A DNA stretch of 64,000 nt from Antilocapra americana (taxonomy: Eukaryota > Chordata > Mammalia > Artiodactyla > Antilocapridae), in NCBI GenBank assembly GCA_007570785.1, contig ML664173.1, positions 12,553,841 to 12,617,840 on the forward strand. Direction: 5' to 3'. A program made the position numbers and the translations under genes. Below are positions 1 through 11,235 of this stretch, piece by piece. The notes under the pieces are model-generated. The model was not told the DNA's origin. It worked only from the letters and a program-made list of their open reading frames with translations, and ran no database searches. Every line of letters starts with the position of its first letter. Position 1 is the first letter of the stretch.

Positions 1-152
1 TCAGCAATTCACCTGGTATATGTCAGCTATGCAAAGTCTACAAAGCAACACTTACATGTCAACCACTCCACAGACTGAACCCTTGATGCCAGGGGTTAAA
101 CAGACATGAAATCAATAGATGACAGCTAAACCAAGTCCTGCCTAGGACAATG

Positions 153-305
153 CATCTCAAAGTGTGGTCCCCAGACCATTTATATCAAAACCATCTCAGG
201 TATCCTAGACCCTCTGAATCAGAATCCCAGTGGTAGGCCTGAAGACCTGAAATTTTTCACACTCCTCAAGTGATTCTTCTGGATACTAATATTTGAGAAC
301 CACTG
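153..305 (-). mobile_element. MER5A-like hAT transposon
   Basis: Non-autonomous hAT-Charlie element. The left end reads as the reverse complement of the family's 3' end (CAAAGTGTGGTCCCCAGACC) and the right end closes with GAGAACCACTG, the complement of the terminal inverted repeat. The BovB to the right inserted at its last bases, so MER5A is the older element. Confidence 0.75.
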
Positions 306-315
306 GACAAGATGT

Positions 316-403
316 TTCTCATGGTGTACTCTGCATATAAATTAAATAAGCAGGGTGACAATATACATCCTTGGCATACTCCTTTCCCTATTTGGAACCA
401 GTC
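316..403 (-). mobile_element. BovB LINE, inverted 5' segment
   Basis: Antisense BovB sequence from the reverse transcriptase region. Read on the minus strand it encodes the stretch CILSPCLFNLYAEY of the RT palm. It abuts, with a 2-base shared TC at 402-403, a sense BovB segment that lies about 270 bp further 3' in the element. The two segments share one pair of TSDs (302-315 and 970-983), so this is one insertion with its 5' part inverted. Confidence 0.85.
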
Positions 404-969
404 ACTGTAGATGGTGACTACAGCCATGAAATTAAAAGACCCTTGCTCCATGGAAGGAAAGTTATGACCAACCTAGACAGCATATTAAAAAGCAGAGACA
501 CTACTTTGCCAATAAAGGTCCATCTAGTCAAGGCTATGGTTTTTCCAGCAGTCATGTATGGATGTGAAAGTTGAACTGTAAAGAACTCTGAGTGCGGAAG
601 AACTGATGCTTTTGAACTGTGGTGTTGGAGAAGACTCTTGAGAGTCCATTGGACTGCAAGGAGATCAAACTAGTCAATCCTAAAGGATATCAGTCCTGAA
701 TATTCATTGGAAGGACAGATGCTGAAGCTGAAACTCCCAATACTTTGGCCACCTGATGTGAAGAACTGACTCATTTGAAAAGACCCTGATGCTGGGAAAG
801 ATTGAGGGCAGGAGAAGCGGACGGCAGAGGATGAGATGGTTGGATGGCATCACCCACTCAAGGACATGAGTTTGAGTGAACTCCGGGTGTTGGTGATGGA
901 CAGGGAGGCCTGGTGTGCTGCAGTCCATGGGGTCACAAAGAGTCGGACATGACTGAGCGACTGAACTGA
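402..969 (+). mobile_element. BovB LINE, 3' segment
   Basis: The 3' end of a BovB (RTE-type) LINE. It covers the C-terminal coding part (DGDYSHEIKRPLL at about 413-451, then [16 protein letters not shown]) and the typical BovB tail ending in ACTGAACTGAA. The reading frame carries stops and frameshifts. The 14-bp sequence ACTGGACAAGATGT occurs immediately before the inverted segment (302-315) and immediately after this tail (970-983). The pair is perfect, and I take it as the TSD. Confidence 0.9.
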
Positions 970-983
970 ACTGGACAAGATGT

Positions 984-1624
984 GACAGCATTTTGATACA
1001 TCTAAGGAGACCAGTCCTTGCATCTGCTGACACAGTAGTACAGTGATGCCCTTTCAAACTGTCACCACTGGCCAGCAACCCCACCCTCTATCTCTTGATC
1101 AGTCCTTACAATATGGGAGTTTTCTATATACGTGCCACCTTTAACAATATGGCATGGAAACAACATTGGTAACTATCAATTCCAGCCCTGAGCAATTGGG
1201 TGCCCAATCTTGAGCTGGTTTTCCGAGACCAGGAAAAAGATCATGCATAGATATGAAGCAAACAAATATGACTGCCATTAATGATGATTCTCACACAACA
1301 AAATTTGAGCCTACCATTGCCTGATAAGGAGAGCCAGCACAGTGGGTCCCAAAGGTACTAACGTAGAATTCTGAGGAGTAGAAACCTGGTATCCATATCT
1401 TTAACAATATTTCAGTTGCTTCATAGCAGTTAACACGACACAGGTCTGCAAACCAACCATGGGGATCTAGGCACCCCATATAAATTATGGGACAAATATC
1501 TACATATTTGAGGACTCGCCACAGTCACACATACTTCAATATCGGCTTAATCACTTAACCATGACTATGAGTAATGGCAATTGGTTTATTCTAAATCTAT
1601 TAATAACTGGAAAGTTAACTATTA
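984..1624. other. no recognised gene; possible old retroviral DNA
   Basis: Mostly unrecognised sequence. The only hint of function is the short minus-strand frame at 1291-1479, described separately. Confidence 0.4.
1291..1479 (-). pseudogene. possible relic of an endogenous retrovirus integrase
   Basis: A 62-codon open frame without a credible start. Its spacing resembles a retroviral integrase core: a GW pair, then about 15 residues later EILLK-WIP, then GTHCAGSPYQAMV, which resembles the family's S-D-x-GTHF-x-G-x-x-YQ region. The catalytic aspartate expected before GTH is not present; the frame has a different residue there. Upstream in the same frame, W-R-V-L-K-Y-V-D-I resembles the strand carrying the first core aspartate. 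No gag, env or LTR of the same unit is visible. If the reading is right, it is a small, dead fragment; the match could also be chance. Confidence 0.35.
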
Positions 1625-1650
1625 CTCTCTCTCTCTCTCTCACTCTCTTG
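1625..1650. repeat. (CT)n microsatellite
   Basis: A short CT tract of about eight pure units followed by an interrupted CACTCTCTT tail. Confidence 0.85.
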
Positions 1651-1775
1651 ACTATCAGTGGGGTTGGTCAACAGAGATGCTGGGTTTTTTCAGAGGGTAT
1701 TCCCTTAGTATCACAGATGAACTCAGGCTTAATATTCTTGCTATCAGCCAGCCTCCAAGCAGCAGCTCCCCAATG

Positions 1776-2283
1776 ATTCTGGCTTCCTAATATTCATGCC
1801 CTTGTGTGGTTCCCTCCCACAATGAAGAGTCGAGCCATGTAGTCAGTAGGGGTTTCAGAAGATGGTAGAGTGTTGCAAGGCCAGATAATAAAGACACTGC
1901 CACTTCTGTTTTCACCTTCTTGGATCACATGCTGTGGAAATGTAGCTGCAATGTCATTAGGACTCTCAAGAAGCCCTCTAGGAAAGTCCACGTGATGAGA
2001 AACTGAGGCCTTCCACCAATAGCCAGCACCAACTCATCACCCATCGTACGGAGCCATCCTTGCAGTCGATTCTCCAGGTCCAATCAAGCCTGAAGATGAC
2101 TGCAGGTTTGGCCATTGTCTTCACGGCCACCTGTGAAACCCTGAGCCAAAGCCACCAGCAATACAAGCCACACCTGAGTTCCTGATCCGCTGATACTATA
2201 TGAGGCAATGCATGTCTGCTGTGGCCTAAACCCACTACATTTTGTGGCAATTTGCTACACAGCAATAGTTTATACACCTAGTC
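1776..2283 (+). mobile_element. MLT1-type MaLR LTR
   Basis: Solo LTR of an old ERVL-MaLR retrotransposon. Recognisable MLT1 blocks occur in order: CTTGTGTGGTTCCCTCCCAC, CTTGGATCACATGCTGTGG, the GAAACTGAGGCC / CAGCACCAACT block, AAGCCTGAAGATGACTGCAG, and a TTTGTGGCAATTTGCTAC-AGCAATAG 3' end. No internal retroviral sequence adjoins it in the same orientation. Confidence 0.75.
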
Positions 2284-3109
2284 TAACCCAAGATGGCATC
2301 AGAGCTCCAAACTCAGGGCTCTCTCCAGGGCCATAGCTGAACAGGCATCCCAGGAAAAATTACTTCATCCTTTTCTCCCTTCAATTATTCCACTAAAAAG
2401 AAGTTTCACAATAGAGAGGCTTTCCTTGTAAAGAGCCTCAGAAAACAGCCCTACTGTATCAAACAGGATTGGTTTTAAATGAACATTCTTGTACTTCTCT
2501 ACCTGTCAGGAGAGTTGTGAGGCTTAATTAATTACAGATCTTTGGATGAAAGGAGAACTGAGCACTAAGAATTATCATCAAACGGGACTAGGGAAAATGA
2601 GGGGGGGGGAAACAGACATTTTCTCTCTTTGCTTGCTAAATCCATTTCACCTAAGATTGAGCAAAGGCTGAGTCACCTATTGTTTAGAGAATATTAAATT
2701 TTTTGCTGAGTGCAGAGTGCAAATAAGCCAGCACAGCATCAGAACAGGGAACCCCTGTCCTTTAGCTTAAAATAGAGCCCTTCTCCAAAATAAACCACAA
2801 TTCTGCTTTCAGGGAATATCATGGGATTTGGATCTTCCGAGATTTCAAGGAGGAACAATGAGATAAAATGGACATAAAATGTAATCTCCATCTAACAGAA
2901 CTATCTCCATTTGTAACCAGAAGCTTCCTAAACAAGAAGCCAGACCACACCATGGACACCGATGCCTTCTCTGGACAAACGCTAACTGGAAGTAATACAT
3001 GTGGGGGTTCTTTCTTGTGTTCTAATGACAGTGCTCCAGCCAGAGGAAGCCCAAGGGAACAAAACTGATTCTCCACATAAGAATAAGATGGCTGGCAGAG
3101 GCCAGGGAG
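2284..3109. other. unassigned sequence
   Basis: No gene seen. It contains an 8-9 base G run near 2600-2610 and, at about 2500-2590, a weak resemblance to the 3' part of a MIR. Otherwise it looks unique. Confidence 0.5.
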
Positions 3110-3262
3110 TAGAAGAGAAAAATCATGAGGGCTTGTCGCCCAAATTTGAGAGTTCAAATCCCAGCTCCTCCACTCATGAGAGAAATGACCTCTGTCGAGT
3201 AAATGACTTAACTTCCCTGACCCTCAGCTTCCTCATGGCACAAACGCACCGCTAGACATACT
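3110..3262 (+). mobile_element. MIR SINE
   Basis: Core MIR motifs in order: GAGTTCAAATCCCAGCTCC, then CACTCATGAG, a decayed 'tgacctt' block and CTGACCCTCAGCTTCCTCAT. An old tRNA-derived mammalian SINE. Confidence 0.65.
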
Positions 3263-3440
3263 GCTTGGACTCTAGACCTAGACCCCCGAGACTACCATGC
3301 CCTCCCCCCATGCCCCCTAGCCCTCCAGACCCCACGGGCATTGCCCAAGGAGGGAAAACTAGGCCACTAGCCCGTAACACTTAATTCTTCCAGCACTGAG
3401 GGTCTGGTCCCCTTTTCGTGAATAACAACCTTAAAAAATA

Positions 3441-3632
3441 TTTTACCTTTAATGATTATCTAAGCTGCATCGGGTCTTAGTCGTGGTACACAGACTCTCT
3501 AGTGACTCGGGAACTTAGTTGCCTTACGGCATGTAGGATCTTAGTTCCCCAACCTGGGATCAAACTCACGTTCCCTGCACTGGAAGACAGATTCTTAACC
3601 ACTGGACCACCAGGGACATCCCCTTGTCCATG
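3441..3632 (-). mobile_element. CHR-type tRNA-Glu SINE
   Basis: Antisense artiodactyl SINE. The right part is the complement of a tRNA-Glu-like head (TTAACCACTGGACCACCAGGG), preceded by GGATCTTAGTTCCCCAACC. It is flanked by a perfect 11-bp TSD, CTTAAAAAATA, at 3430-3440 and 3633-3643. Confidence 0.85.
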
Positions 3633-3643
3633 CTTAAAAAATA

Positions 3644-4802
3644 AGATAAAGCCTTACTCTCCACACTGATAGTGGAAGACTGCAGGGCGATGGCAATTCC
3701 TAATGCAGAACCTTTTGGAAGTTCTTTAAGGAAAGGTCTGTGTCTTGATTATAAATGAGGTTTGTATAAATGAGCACACCTTCTCCAACCAACCAAAAAA
3801 TTAAAAAAAAAAAAACTTGTCTCACTGCTCCTCTAAGCATATTTGAAGCAATAACTATAGTAAAGACTCTATAACTACATAAAGATCATCCAAAACCATG
3901 TGAAGAGTACAGGTGACTGAGCCCCACCTTCAGAGATTTTGTGGGACTCCAGAATGTGCCCTTTTCACAAGCTTGCCCCCACCCCAAGGGGGTTCTGATG
4001 CCTACTTTGAGACAATGCCCAAAACATTGTCTCTGCACATCTACCAGGAGTCCACTCCACTATTATGCAATTAAATATTTCTCCAAATACACGAGGCTTA
4101 CGGAGGCCAAAAATAAACTAAAGGAAAGTCAGGGAGGCAGCCCAAAACCCAAATGATTAAACTTCTGCCAGGAATGATTTATGAACCCAGGAAAAAAAAC
4201 TCTAAATACTCTGTTGTTGACTCAGTGACTGCCTATAGACAGTCAGTTGGTCTAAAAATATTTATGTGACATTAACAAGAATGTTAATGGAATTATCTAA
4301 GATGTGACAAGGTCAGAGTTCAGATTAATGGGATGAACCCAGGGAAGAGACAGGTTTGGTTTGCAATCAAGGAAAACACACACATATGGAGATCTAAGAC
4401 ATTCTGAATTCCCCTCCTCAAAGAAAAATGACTCAAGACTGAGTGCATTCAAGGTAGTATGGCTAAAGACGGGCTACAGAGGAAACTAATTTGAATTAGA
4501 GGACAGGGGAGTTAGATGACATTTTAGGTTCTGTGCCTTTCCAGGGAGATTTCCTGACATCTCTCCTGGAAACAGGATTAACCCTGAGATGCCCTTGAAC
4601 TTCAAGCGCTAGGTGTTGATCCCAGTTGGGTCTCAAAGTTTCTGGTCTCATCTTCCAATTGCTTCTGTCCCCGTGTCCTGACTGGCACCCAACAATTTCA
4701 CGCTCATTCTGAACTTGCCCAGAGCTTAAGGAGTGCCCCTTTGCCATGGCTTACAACCTGAAAACATTGATTATTCACAGTGAAAATTAACTATCTAGGT
4801 CA
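3644..4802. other. unassigned sequence
   Basis: No gene or clear repeat recognised. It contains a 13-base A run at 3803-3815. Short open frames such as 3941-4156 have no recognisable domain. Confidence 0.5.
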
Positions 4803-4973
4803 GTGGTTCGCAACTGTAGCTGCACATTAAATTTACCCAGAAAGACTTTTTTTTTTTAATATGGTTGCCTAGGCTCTTAGGCCAATGAAATAGACTCTTT
4901 AGCTCAAGCATCAGTATTTGTTATAGGTCTTCTGATGATTCTAATGTATGCACAGAAGGAGAACACTTATCTG
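4803..4973 (+). mobile_element. MER5A-like hAT transposon
   Basis: Starts with the terminal inverted repeat CAGTGGTTCGCAAC, continues through the 'cacattaaatttaccc' block and ends near GGAGAACACTTA, a decayed terminal repeat. A 12-base T run interrupts it near 4847-4858. Confidence 0.65.
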
Positions 4974-4983
4974 GATAAAGCTT

Positions 4984-5140
4984 CCAACTCTGGCTATACA
5001 TTAGAATTTCCTGTGATTATTCTTTAAAAAATAACACCAGGTCCCATTTCCAGAAATTTAATCCTAATTGGTCTCAGATTAAGACTCAATAAACATGATT
5101 TGTAAAAATCTGCTTCCATAATTTTAATGTGCAACCAGGT
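4984..5140 (+). mobile_element. second MER5-like fragment
   Basis: A further MER5-type sequence immediately downstream: ACATTAGAATTTCCTGTG, then CAGGTCCCATTTCCAGAAAT and TTTTAATGTGCAACCAGGTG. It lacks clear terminal repeats and may be a diverged MER5B. Confidence 0.5.
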
Positions 5141-5379
5141 GGAGAAGGAGTCTCCTTATGGGAAGAAAGAACTCCAGCAAATCAAACTCTAAACTCAAAT
5201 CTCTCCCCTTTACTTTGACGGCTCTGATTTCCCATCACCCTCCATGGGCTGATGCCTGCTGAATATCTTTCCTCATTTAGAAACTTTACTATCTCCTCAG
5301 CCACACAGGCTTGAGTTCCTTGGAGCCATCTTTAACTTGCTTGATTTTTCTTTTAAATCAAGTCTTAGAAACAGAGTTG

Positions 5380-5530
5380 AGGTGTGCATTCTGTGTCTCT
5401 TCCCACCCAAAACATACTCAACTGTCTTGCACACAATGCTGTGAATACTTGGACATACTTTGTACATAGGGTCTTGCTTGGCACAAACAAGCACTCATTA
5501 TTTATTGAATGAATAAACAAATGAGTGAAT
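5380..5530 (+). mobile_element. L2 LINE 3' end
   Basis: Ends with the typical L2 tail: GCTTGGCACAAACAAGCACTC, then TTATTTATTGAATGAATAAAC and further GAATAAA units. Confidence 0.6.
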
Positions 5531-7296
5531 AAAAAAACGAATAGCAGTCACTCAATCCAAACGAACATTTTAGAATCAACAGCAAGGCATGGAAAACCCA
5601 ATTATATCTGGAGAATAGATATGCACATTACTATAGCTTAATAATGGATAAGTAATAGTTTGACTGGCAATTCTGGAGAAGGAGTGATGAATGGAAGCCA
5701 GCATTTAAGGATGCAGCTCTAAATCCTTCACGGCAAGAAGTCAAAAGATAGTGTCTACCTTTCATAAATCAAGAAAGTATATACAAATCTTGGTGGCAGA
5801 ACAGAACATTTTATAGTTTTACCACTGGAGATGGGACTTCAGGATCATTTTCATTTGGGTTGCTTCTGTGAACATTTGAATATGTTTTTTTTACAGTATA
5901 TACCTATTGCTTTTATAAATTTTGCTTTTCTAATTTAAAAATATTAAGGACAAAAACATAATTAACCTTTTGCCTTTGAGAGAGAAAGATTAAATCTGAC
6001 TATCTAGTTTAAGTCCTCCAAAAATCTCTTCAGTAGATAAGGGGCAATGACCTCTGATTTTCTTTCTCATGTGATTCTAAGGTTATAAGACATCCTTAAT
6101 TTCCCCTTTCAGTCATCCCATCATCTTTGCCCCCATGCCCATCACCAGTTGTACTTCATCAAAAATTTGTCTTTTCACATTAAAAAATAATAATAAAATA
6201 AACACATGAATGGGTAGGCATCATAAAGAAATGGGAAATTAATAGTAATAGTCAAATCTCCATAGATAAAGGTCAAGGAACATGCTGTAAAAGGGAAAAT
6301 ACTGAACACATCTCTATTTTGCATAATCATCTATACAAAGTAATGTGTAAAGGCTGGCTGGGTGGGCAAATGTCCTTTGGTCCTGAGCAATCATTTACTG
6401 AGTACCTGCTATGTCTATAAGAACCTCCCTAGTGGCCACAATGATTATCAGAAATGAAGAGAATTTTGTGACCCCAGTTGGTCTGTCTCCAGTTTCCACG
6501 AGACAGAAACAAGGCATCTCTCATCTGCGTTGCCCCTAATGTACATCTGTGGCTTTAATATAATTAATACTGAGCATATTGAGCACATACTGTGTCCACT
6601 ATCATGGAAGAAAGGACAGAAAAAATTGCTCTATCAAGGACCTGCCAGGTGACAGATGTAAGTGATAAGAATCATTATATGTGATGGGTGTTTGTTATTG
6701 TTTACAGTACCAGGACAGAGAATTCCAGCAGAAGCCCATAGTTGTTCCACTTTTAGACCATCCTTCACACACAAGGGTGAATGGGCCATAGGAACACTCC
6801 TTCTAGGCCTCAGAAACTTGATTTGTAGGTCAGAGACACAGGGCCAACTGCATTTCTGTAGCAGAGGTGAAGAGCATCATCCAGTTAAATTACTACAAAA
6901 CTACTTTCACAGACTTATAACCAAGGGTAATCAAGAGCCCTTGGGATGCAAATGGTGTATACTGACACTTCAGTAGGACAGGTTAAGGAAAAAAAACAAG
7001 TGAACTTTGAAAAATCATGTTCCAAACCAAGCTTCGGAAAGTGGGCAGAGTGTGCAGAACAGGAGAATACTAGACAGTCAACTCAGGGACAGAGCTCCAG
7101 GGGCAAGGAGGTGCTGTTTGAAGGGTGGAAGAAAAGAAAGATGTTGGGTTTGTAGACATATAGGCCCTGAGGTCATAAGTACTCAAAGCCAAGGCCTTTT
7201 ACAACCTACCCTTTATCCTATAAGATGAGCTTGTCCCAAGAGGGGAATAAAAAGCCATCTTCTGATTACTCTGAAACAGTAGGAATGAGCAGGAAT
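5531..7296. other. unassigned AT-rich sequence
   Basis: No gene recognised. AT-rich, with small A/T runs (5886-5893; 6181-6200 TAA-like). The open frame at 6662-6976 has no recognisable domain and no sign of an exon. Around 6390-6410, ATTTACTGAGTACCTGCTATG resembles an L2/MIR end, too short to call. Confidence 0.5.
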
Positions 7297-7333
7297 AGCT
7301 AGCTAGATAGATAGATAAGACAGGTAGATAGAT
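7297..7333. repeat. (GATA)n microsatellite
   Basis: Imperfect AGCT/AGAT tetranucleotide run, interrupted by AAGACAGG. Likely polymorphic. Confidence 0.85.
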
Positions 7334-7543
7334 CAATATAGAGAACTATACCTGACTTTAGGAATTTACACAACCAACTTTATTCCCCACTCTCTCTCCA
7401 AACCAACCCTCCAATCTCACCAGTGAGCCTCATGACTCTCACCCGCCAAGCCCCCTTCTCCCTCACTGCTAACCCTCCCAGAGACTGCACTCACTCATTC
7501 TGCTCACTAAGTTGGCTAATAAATGAACGGCTCTCGGCAAGTT

Positions 7544-7743
7544 GAGGGCTTCTCTGGGGGCTCAATGGTAAAGAATCTGCCTGCAACACAGAAGACCCGG
7601 GTTTGGTCCCTGGGTCAGGAAGATCCCCTGGAGAAGGCAATGGCAACCCACTCCAGTATTCTTTCCTGGGAAAGTCCATGGACAAGGAGCCTGGAGTTGC
7701 AAAAGAGTCGGACACAACTCAGCGACTAAACAGCAACAACAAT
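7544..7743 (+). mobile_element. Bov-tA SINE
   Basis: tRNA-Glu-derived head (GGCTTCTCTGGGGGCTCAAT, then a B-box-like GGTTTGGTCCCTGGG) fused to the BovA body (GGCAATGGCAACCCACTCCA) and ending AGAGTCGGACACAACTCAGC with a CAACAACAA tail. Flanks TCGGCAAGTTGA (7533-7544) and TCAGCAAGATGA (about 7743-7754) agree at 10 of 12 positions and may be a worn TSD. Confidence 0.9.
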
Positions 7744-7755
7744 CAGCAAGATGAA

Positions 7756-8719
7756 CACCTAAAGAGTCTACTCAGTGCCGAGTTCTGGATCTGTAGGCTG
7801 GGACCACTGATACCATTTGGAGCAGAAGCAATGTGTGGACTCCAGATGATTACTGAGAAGAGAAGGCCCATGACACATGACACATTCCGAGGCATTGAGA
7901 CTTTATCCTGGGGAAAGCATCCTGATTTAAATTTAACCCGTGGGAAAAGCTTGCATCAGCAGCCAACAATTCTCCCCCTCGTTACTGCCACTGCTCAGCC
8001 AGTGTGCATTCAAAGCAGTTCAAAATAAAGAACAGACATCCCTAGATGTGCTTTGAATTACAAGGTCATTGTCATTAGGAAAACAGCCAATCCAAGGGAA
8101 GAAAAGTGCCCCCCCATGTAAGAACTATATTTAATTATAGTCATCTTATTCATTCATTTTGCCAAGATCATTTGATGCAAAACAGCAAAGGTAAAATAAA
8201 GGGGAAAAACAAGAAAGCACAAAGATTCCTCTTACTTTTTTAATAAGTAAATAAATTAAGATGTCTGATAACGGGAGCTGGAGAGAGACAGAAGCTCTAA
8301 TTAGCACATCCTGATGTGCAGGCTGAAGCAGCAGAAGTCCACAAGGTCTCTTCTCATTGCAGTCTGTGTCAACTGACGGGACACTCACCACTCTTGTCTC
8401 ATACGCTGAACTCTACCGTTTTGAATTTTTAAAAGTGGACACATCTCCCATCTGCTTCTCAGAGCACCCCCACAAACACACAGTGACATGGCAGCTGGTG
8501 ACAGCCACCCAGGGAGTCGTGTCCCTCTGCCCTTCTGGAAGGGCCTGGGCTCCGCAAGAGGAAGGAGGGGAAGTGGTTCTTTTGGGAGACAGACAGCATC
8601 ACACCCATCTGGAGGGCGTCGTGGATCTTCAGGGCATCTGAAGGGATCAGTAGGAATTCGGGGGAGGCTTGACAGGGCATCTGCAGCTAAGCCTGCTTCC
8701 TAGAAAGAGCAATGACCAC
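7756..8719. other. unassigned sequence
   Basis: No recognised gene or repeat. The longest open frames (7603-8028, mostly inside the SINE, and 8357-8641) lack domains. The stretch 8340-8720 is GC-richer and may be single copy. Confidence 0.5.
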
Positions 8720-8885
8720 GCGCTGAGCGCCACGCAACAGGCATCGCGCTTGGGGCCTTACCTCATTTATCTCTCACGCACACCCATGGGGAAAGGATTA
8801 CTCTCCTCGTTTTATTAGAAGGAAATTTAAAGATCAGACAACTGTTAAGTGCAACGTGGGAGCTGGGAACCAGATCTGGAGCCCC
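8720..8885 (-). mobile_element. MIR SINE
   Basis: Antisense MIR: TGAGCGCCACGCAACAGGCA, then TACCTCATTTATCTCTCAC, a TTTTATTAGAAGG block standing for 'tttacagatgagg', and GAGCTGGGAACCAGATCTGG. Confidence 0.7.
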
Positions 8886-9645
8886 AAAGCGCTGCTTGTT
8901 CAGCAGAAGACAAACGGATCTTAGCTCGGGTCTTACTTCACACGGGTATGTATTCTATTTAGGAAGTGGCCTGGGAATGTGCGCTTTGATTATTCTGACT
9001 TGCTAATCGAATTTTCTGAGGTGAAAAAAGAAAAAAAACCTCCAGATTTGGGCCTCAGCAGTTGTCACAGCTTACAGTTTTCCCTGACAGTTGGGAGAAA
9101 CAAATTCAAAAGCCTCGAAGCCACCCTGTGTTCTTAAAATAGGTCAACATGTCATACCCATATTTCTCTTCTCCCCACTGTTCTACAAATACCTCTTTCC
9201 TTCCTTAAGTCAGCGCTCAGTTCTCTGGCTAAACGGCTGGATGGCTAGATGCTGGAAACGGTCCCTCAGGGGAGAGGCAAACGCCCCATTACCAGAATTA
9301 CCTGAATGCAAACTAGGTTAGATTCTGAGAGGACACCCACGTGGAATGGGCTGTGCATTGGGCAAGGCGGCGGAGCTATTCACCTGAAGCATCTCTGAGA
9401 GAGCCTTTCTGTACTGAAAGAAGAGAATAAAGGGACGTCCTGGTGGCCACCAGGAGAGTCGCAGCAAAACCCCTGTGTCTGGAGGGGTTTGGCAACACAT
9501 CTCTGGAAAAAGGTCTACCTCTTTCGATACAGGTTTTATTTGATCATGTTTCTAAACAATTCTGTCATAATCACATATCCTTATCCAGGACCTTTTCATT
9601 GAGTGCTTAGCTTTGCACTGTTAATTAATAAGGCTTCTCACATAG

Positions 9646-9650
<5 letters not shown>
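8886..9650. other. unassigned sequence
   Basis: No gene or clear repeat recognised. Includes A-rich GAAAAAAGAAAAAAAACC near 9023-9040. Confidence 0.5.

Positions 9651-9704
<54 letters not shown>
9651..9704. repeat. (CA)27 microsatellite
   Basis: An uninterrupted 54-bp CA tract, the longest pure dinucleotide run in the window. It should be highly polymorphic. Confidence 0.98.
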
Positions 9705-9707
<3 letters not shown>

Positions 9708-10149
9708 GAGGTTTATGAGGGCCCTGCCAGGAAAAAAAATGCTGATCAATACAAGAATATTCTAAAACATTAGTGTCAGAATTCTGATTTGAACCTTGTG
9801 ATTAGGATGTGACAATCCATGTGTTAGTTTGTGGACATTTAAAAGTGTTTACATGAATATCTGTCTCTCAGCTAAAGCGTGTTTAGATGTGTGCCAGTGG
9901 GCCTGATTTCAGAGGGGCTTATCTTCTGTTACAAAGGAGGGTAAACAAATATTTGTGGGGAGAGGGAAGAAAGGAGTTAGAAAAGGAGCAGGCAGGCTGA
10001 CTGGCTAGTCCATCTTCAGATGTCTGCAGGATGCAAAAAGAAGGAGATTCTCAATATCACAGATCACCAGGCATAGTCCTAGTATATTTCTACTAATTAG
10101 TGACCCAAGAGGGGCAGAATCTCAGATCCAGTCCCTGGCCCTGACCATA
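9705..10149. other. unassigned sequence
   Basis: No gene or recognised repeat. Confidence 0.5.
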
Positions 10150-10534
10150 CTTGGTTTGTGTGCCCAGTCAGCCCAAGTTTGATCCTTTCTGTACAACCCA
10201 GTGCCACCAGCTTCACTCCTTGAGTCAAAGGAGTCACAGTTTCCCCAGTTATTCACAACCTCCCCGCACCTAAAACCCCATCATCTGATAACAATGCGAG
10301 GGACCCTGGGTCACCCCCACCCAGGTGTCCCGCCCTGCACCACAAAATCCTCCATCAGGCACTTACAGGAAGCAATCCTGCAGGGGTCAGGGAGGAAAGG
10401 CTAGCCTACCGACAACCTTGTCCAAAAGAGCAGAGGCCCTTCCTTGGGCCGAGATGAGGAGCAGAACAAGAGCGTGATGACATTTTCAGTGAGATGAAAG
10501 AAAACTTTACATTCCACCAGCATCTTTCCTTTGA
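10150..10534. repeat. diverged duplicate, copy A (unassigned family)
   Basis: Aligns by eye with 15170-15540 in the same orientation over most of its length. Shared blocks: CTCCTTGAG / GGAGYCACAGTT, AATCCTCCATCAGGCA, GGGARRGAAAGGCT-type, AGCAGAGGCCC, TGGGCYRAGATGAG and AGCAGAA. Indels separate the blocks. I do not recognise the family; it could be a ruminant or artiodactyl LTR, or an old local duplication. Confidence 0.65.
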
Positions 10535-10690
10535 GCACCTCATACGCTGAACATGAACTCATTTGCTCTGCCAATATCCCCATGAGATGGACAGCTGAGA
10601 AGGCATTATCTTCTTCATTTTCGAGAAAGGATGCGGGAAGCACCAAGAGGTTAGGCAACCGGTCCAAGGTCACATAGTTAATCAACATCT
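10535..10690 (-). mobile_element. MIR SINE
   Basis: Antisense MIR: GAACTCATTTGCTCTGCCAA, CCCCATGAGATGGACA, a decayed 'cagatgaggaaac' and GAGGTTAGGCAACCGGTCCA followed by GGTCACATAGTTAATCA. Confidence 0.75.
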
Positions 10691-11223
10691 CCTATCTTTT
10701 GATGCCCTGCTCAGAGTTCATATACGTTCCCCATTATTCTCATGATTCCTTTCATTTCAGCAACAATAAGATGTAACCAGGTCACCAGCAGAAACTTCAG
10801 TACATTAGCCACGTAGCTCTGCATCGATCCACTGAATCGACGGAGAAGGTGAAGCATAGGATATGGGGGATGCAGGAGAAGCTGCCTGATCTGAGAGAAG
10901 AGCTCAACTTGACTAAAAGGAATAGAGGCATCTTCCAAGCGGCCAAGGAGCATCATTGGCCAGTTTTTAAGTTGGAAGAAGTCTCAGGCTACATCTCTTC
11001 TGATGCAGAGTTCCCTTCTCCAAGCACACATTCCCTTGTGCCACATTTCTCTGAGAGTTTTCTGTGCAGTCAGAGGGTTTGCATATAGCACTCTAGTGGA
11101 ATCTGGAGACTCCCCTTTGTAGCCAGTGGTGAGGAGGAGATGTTACAATGGACATTCTGCTTATAAACTCTGTTAGAAGAGAAGCATCTCTAGGTTAATA
11201 GCTTAGGTTCTTATGGATTAAAG
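10691..11223. other. unassigned sequence
   Basis: No gene or recognised repeat. The open frames at 10711-10956 (-) and 10849-11088 (+) are short and carry no domain. Confidence 0.5.
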
Positions 11224-11235
11224 ATTAAACTATGA

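Noticed and set aside
704..1084. 126-codon minus-strand frame
   Set aside because: Lies across the BovB tail and its flank; it is the antisense of LINE sequence.
9651..9704. CRISPR array
   Set aside because: Plain CA microsatellite without spacers, in a mammalian genome.
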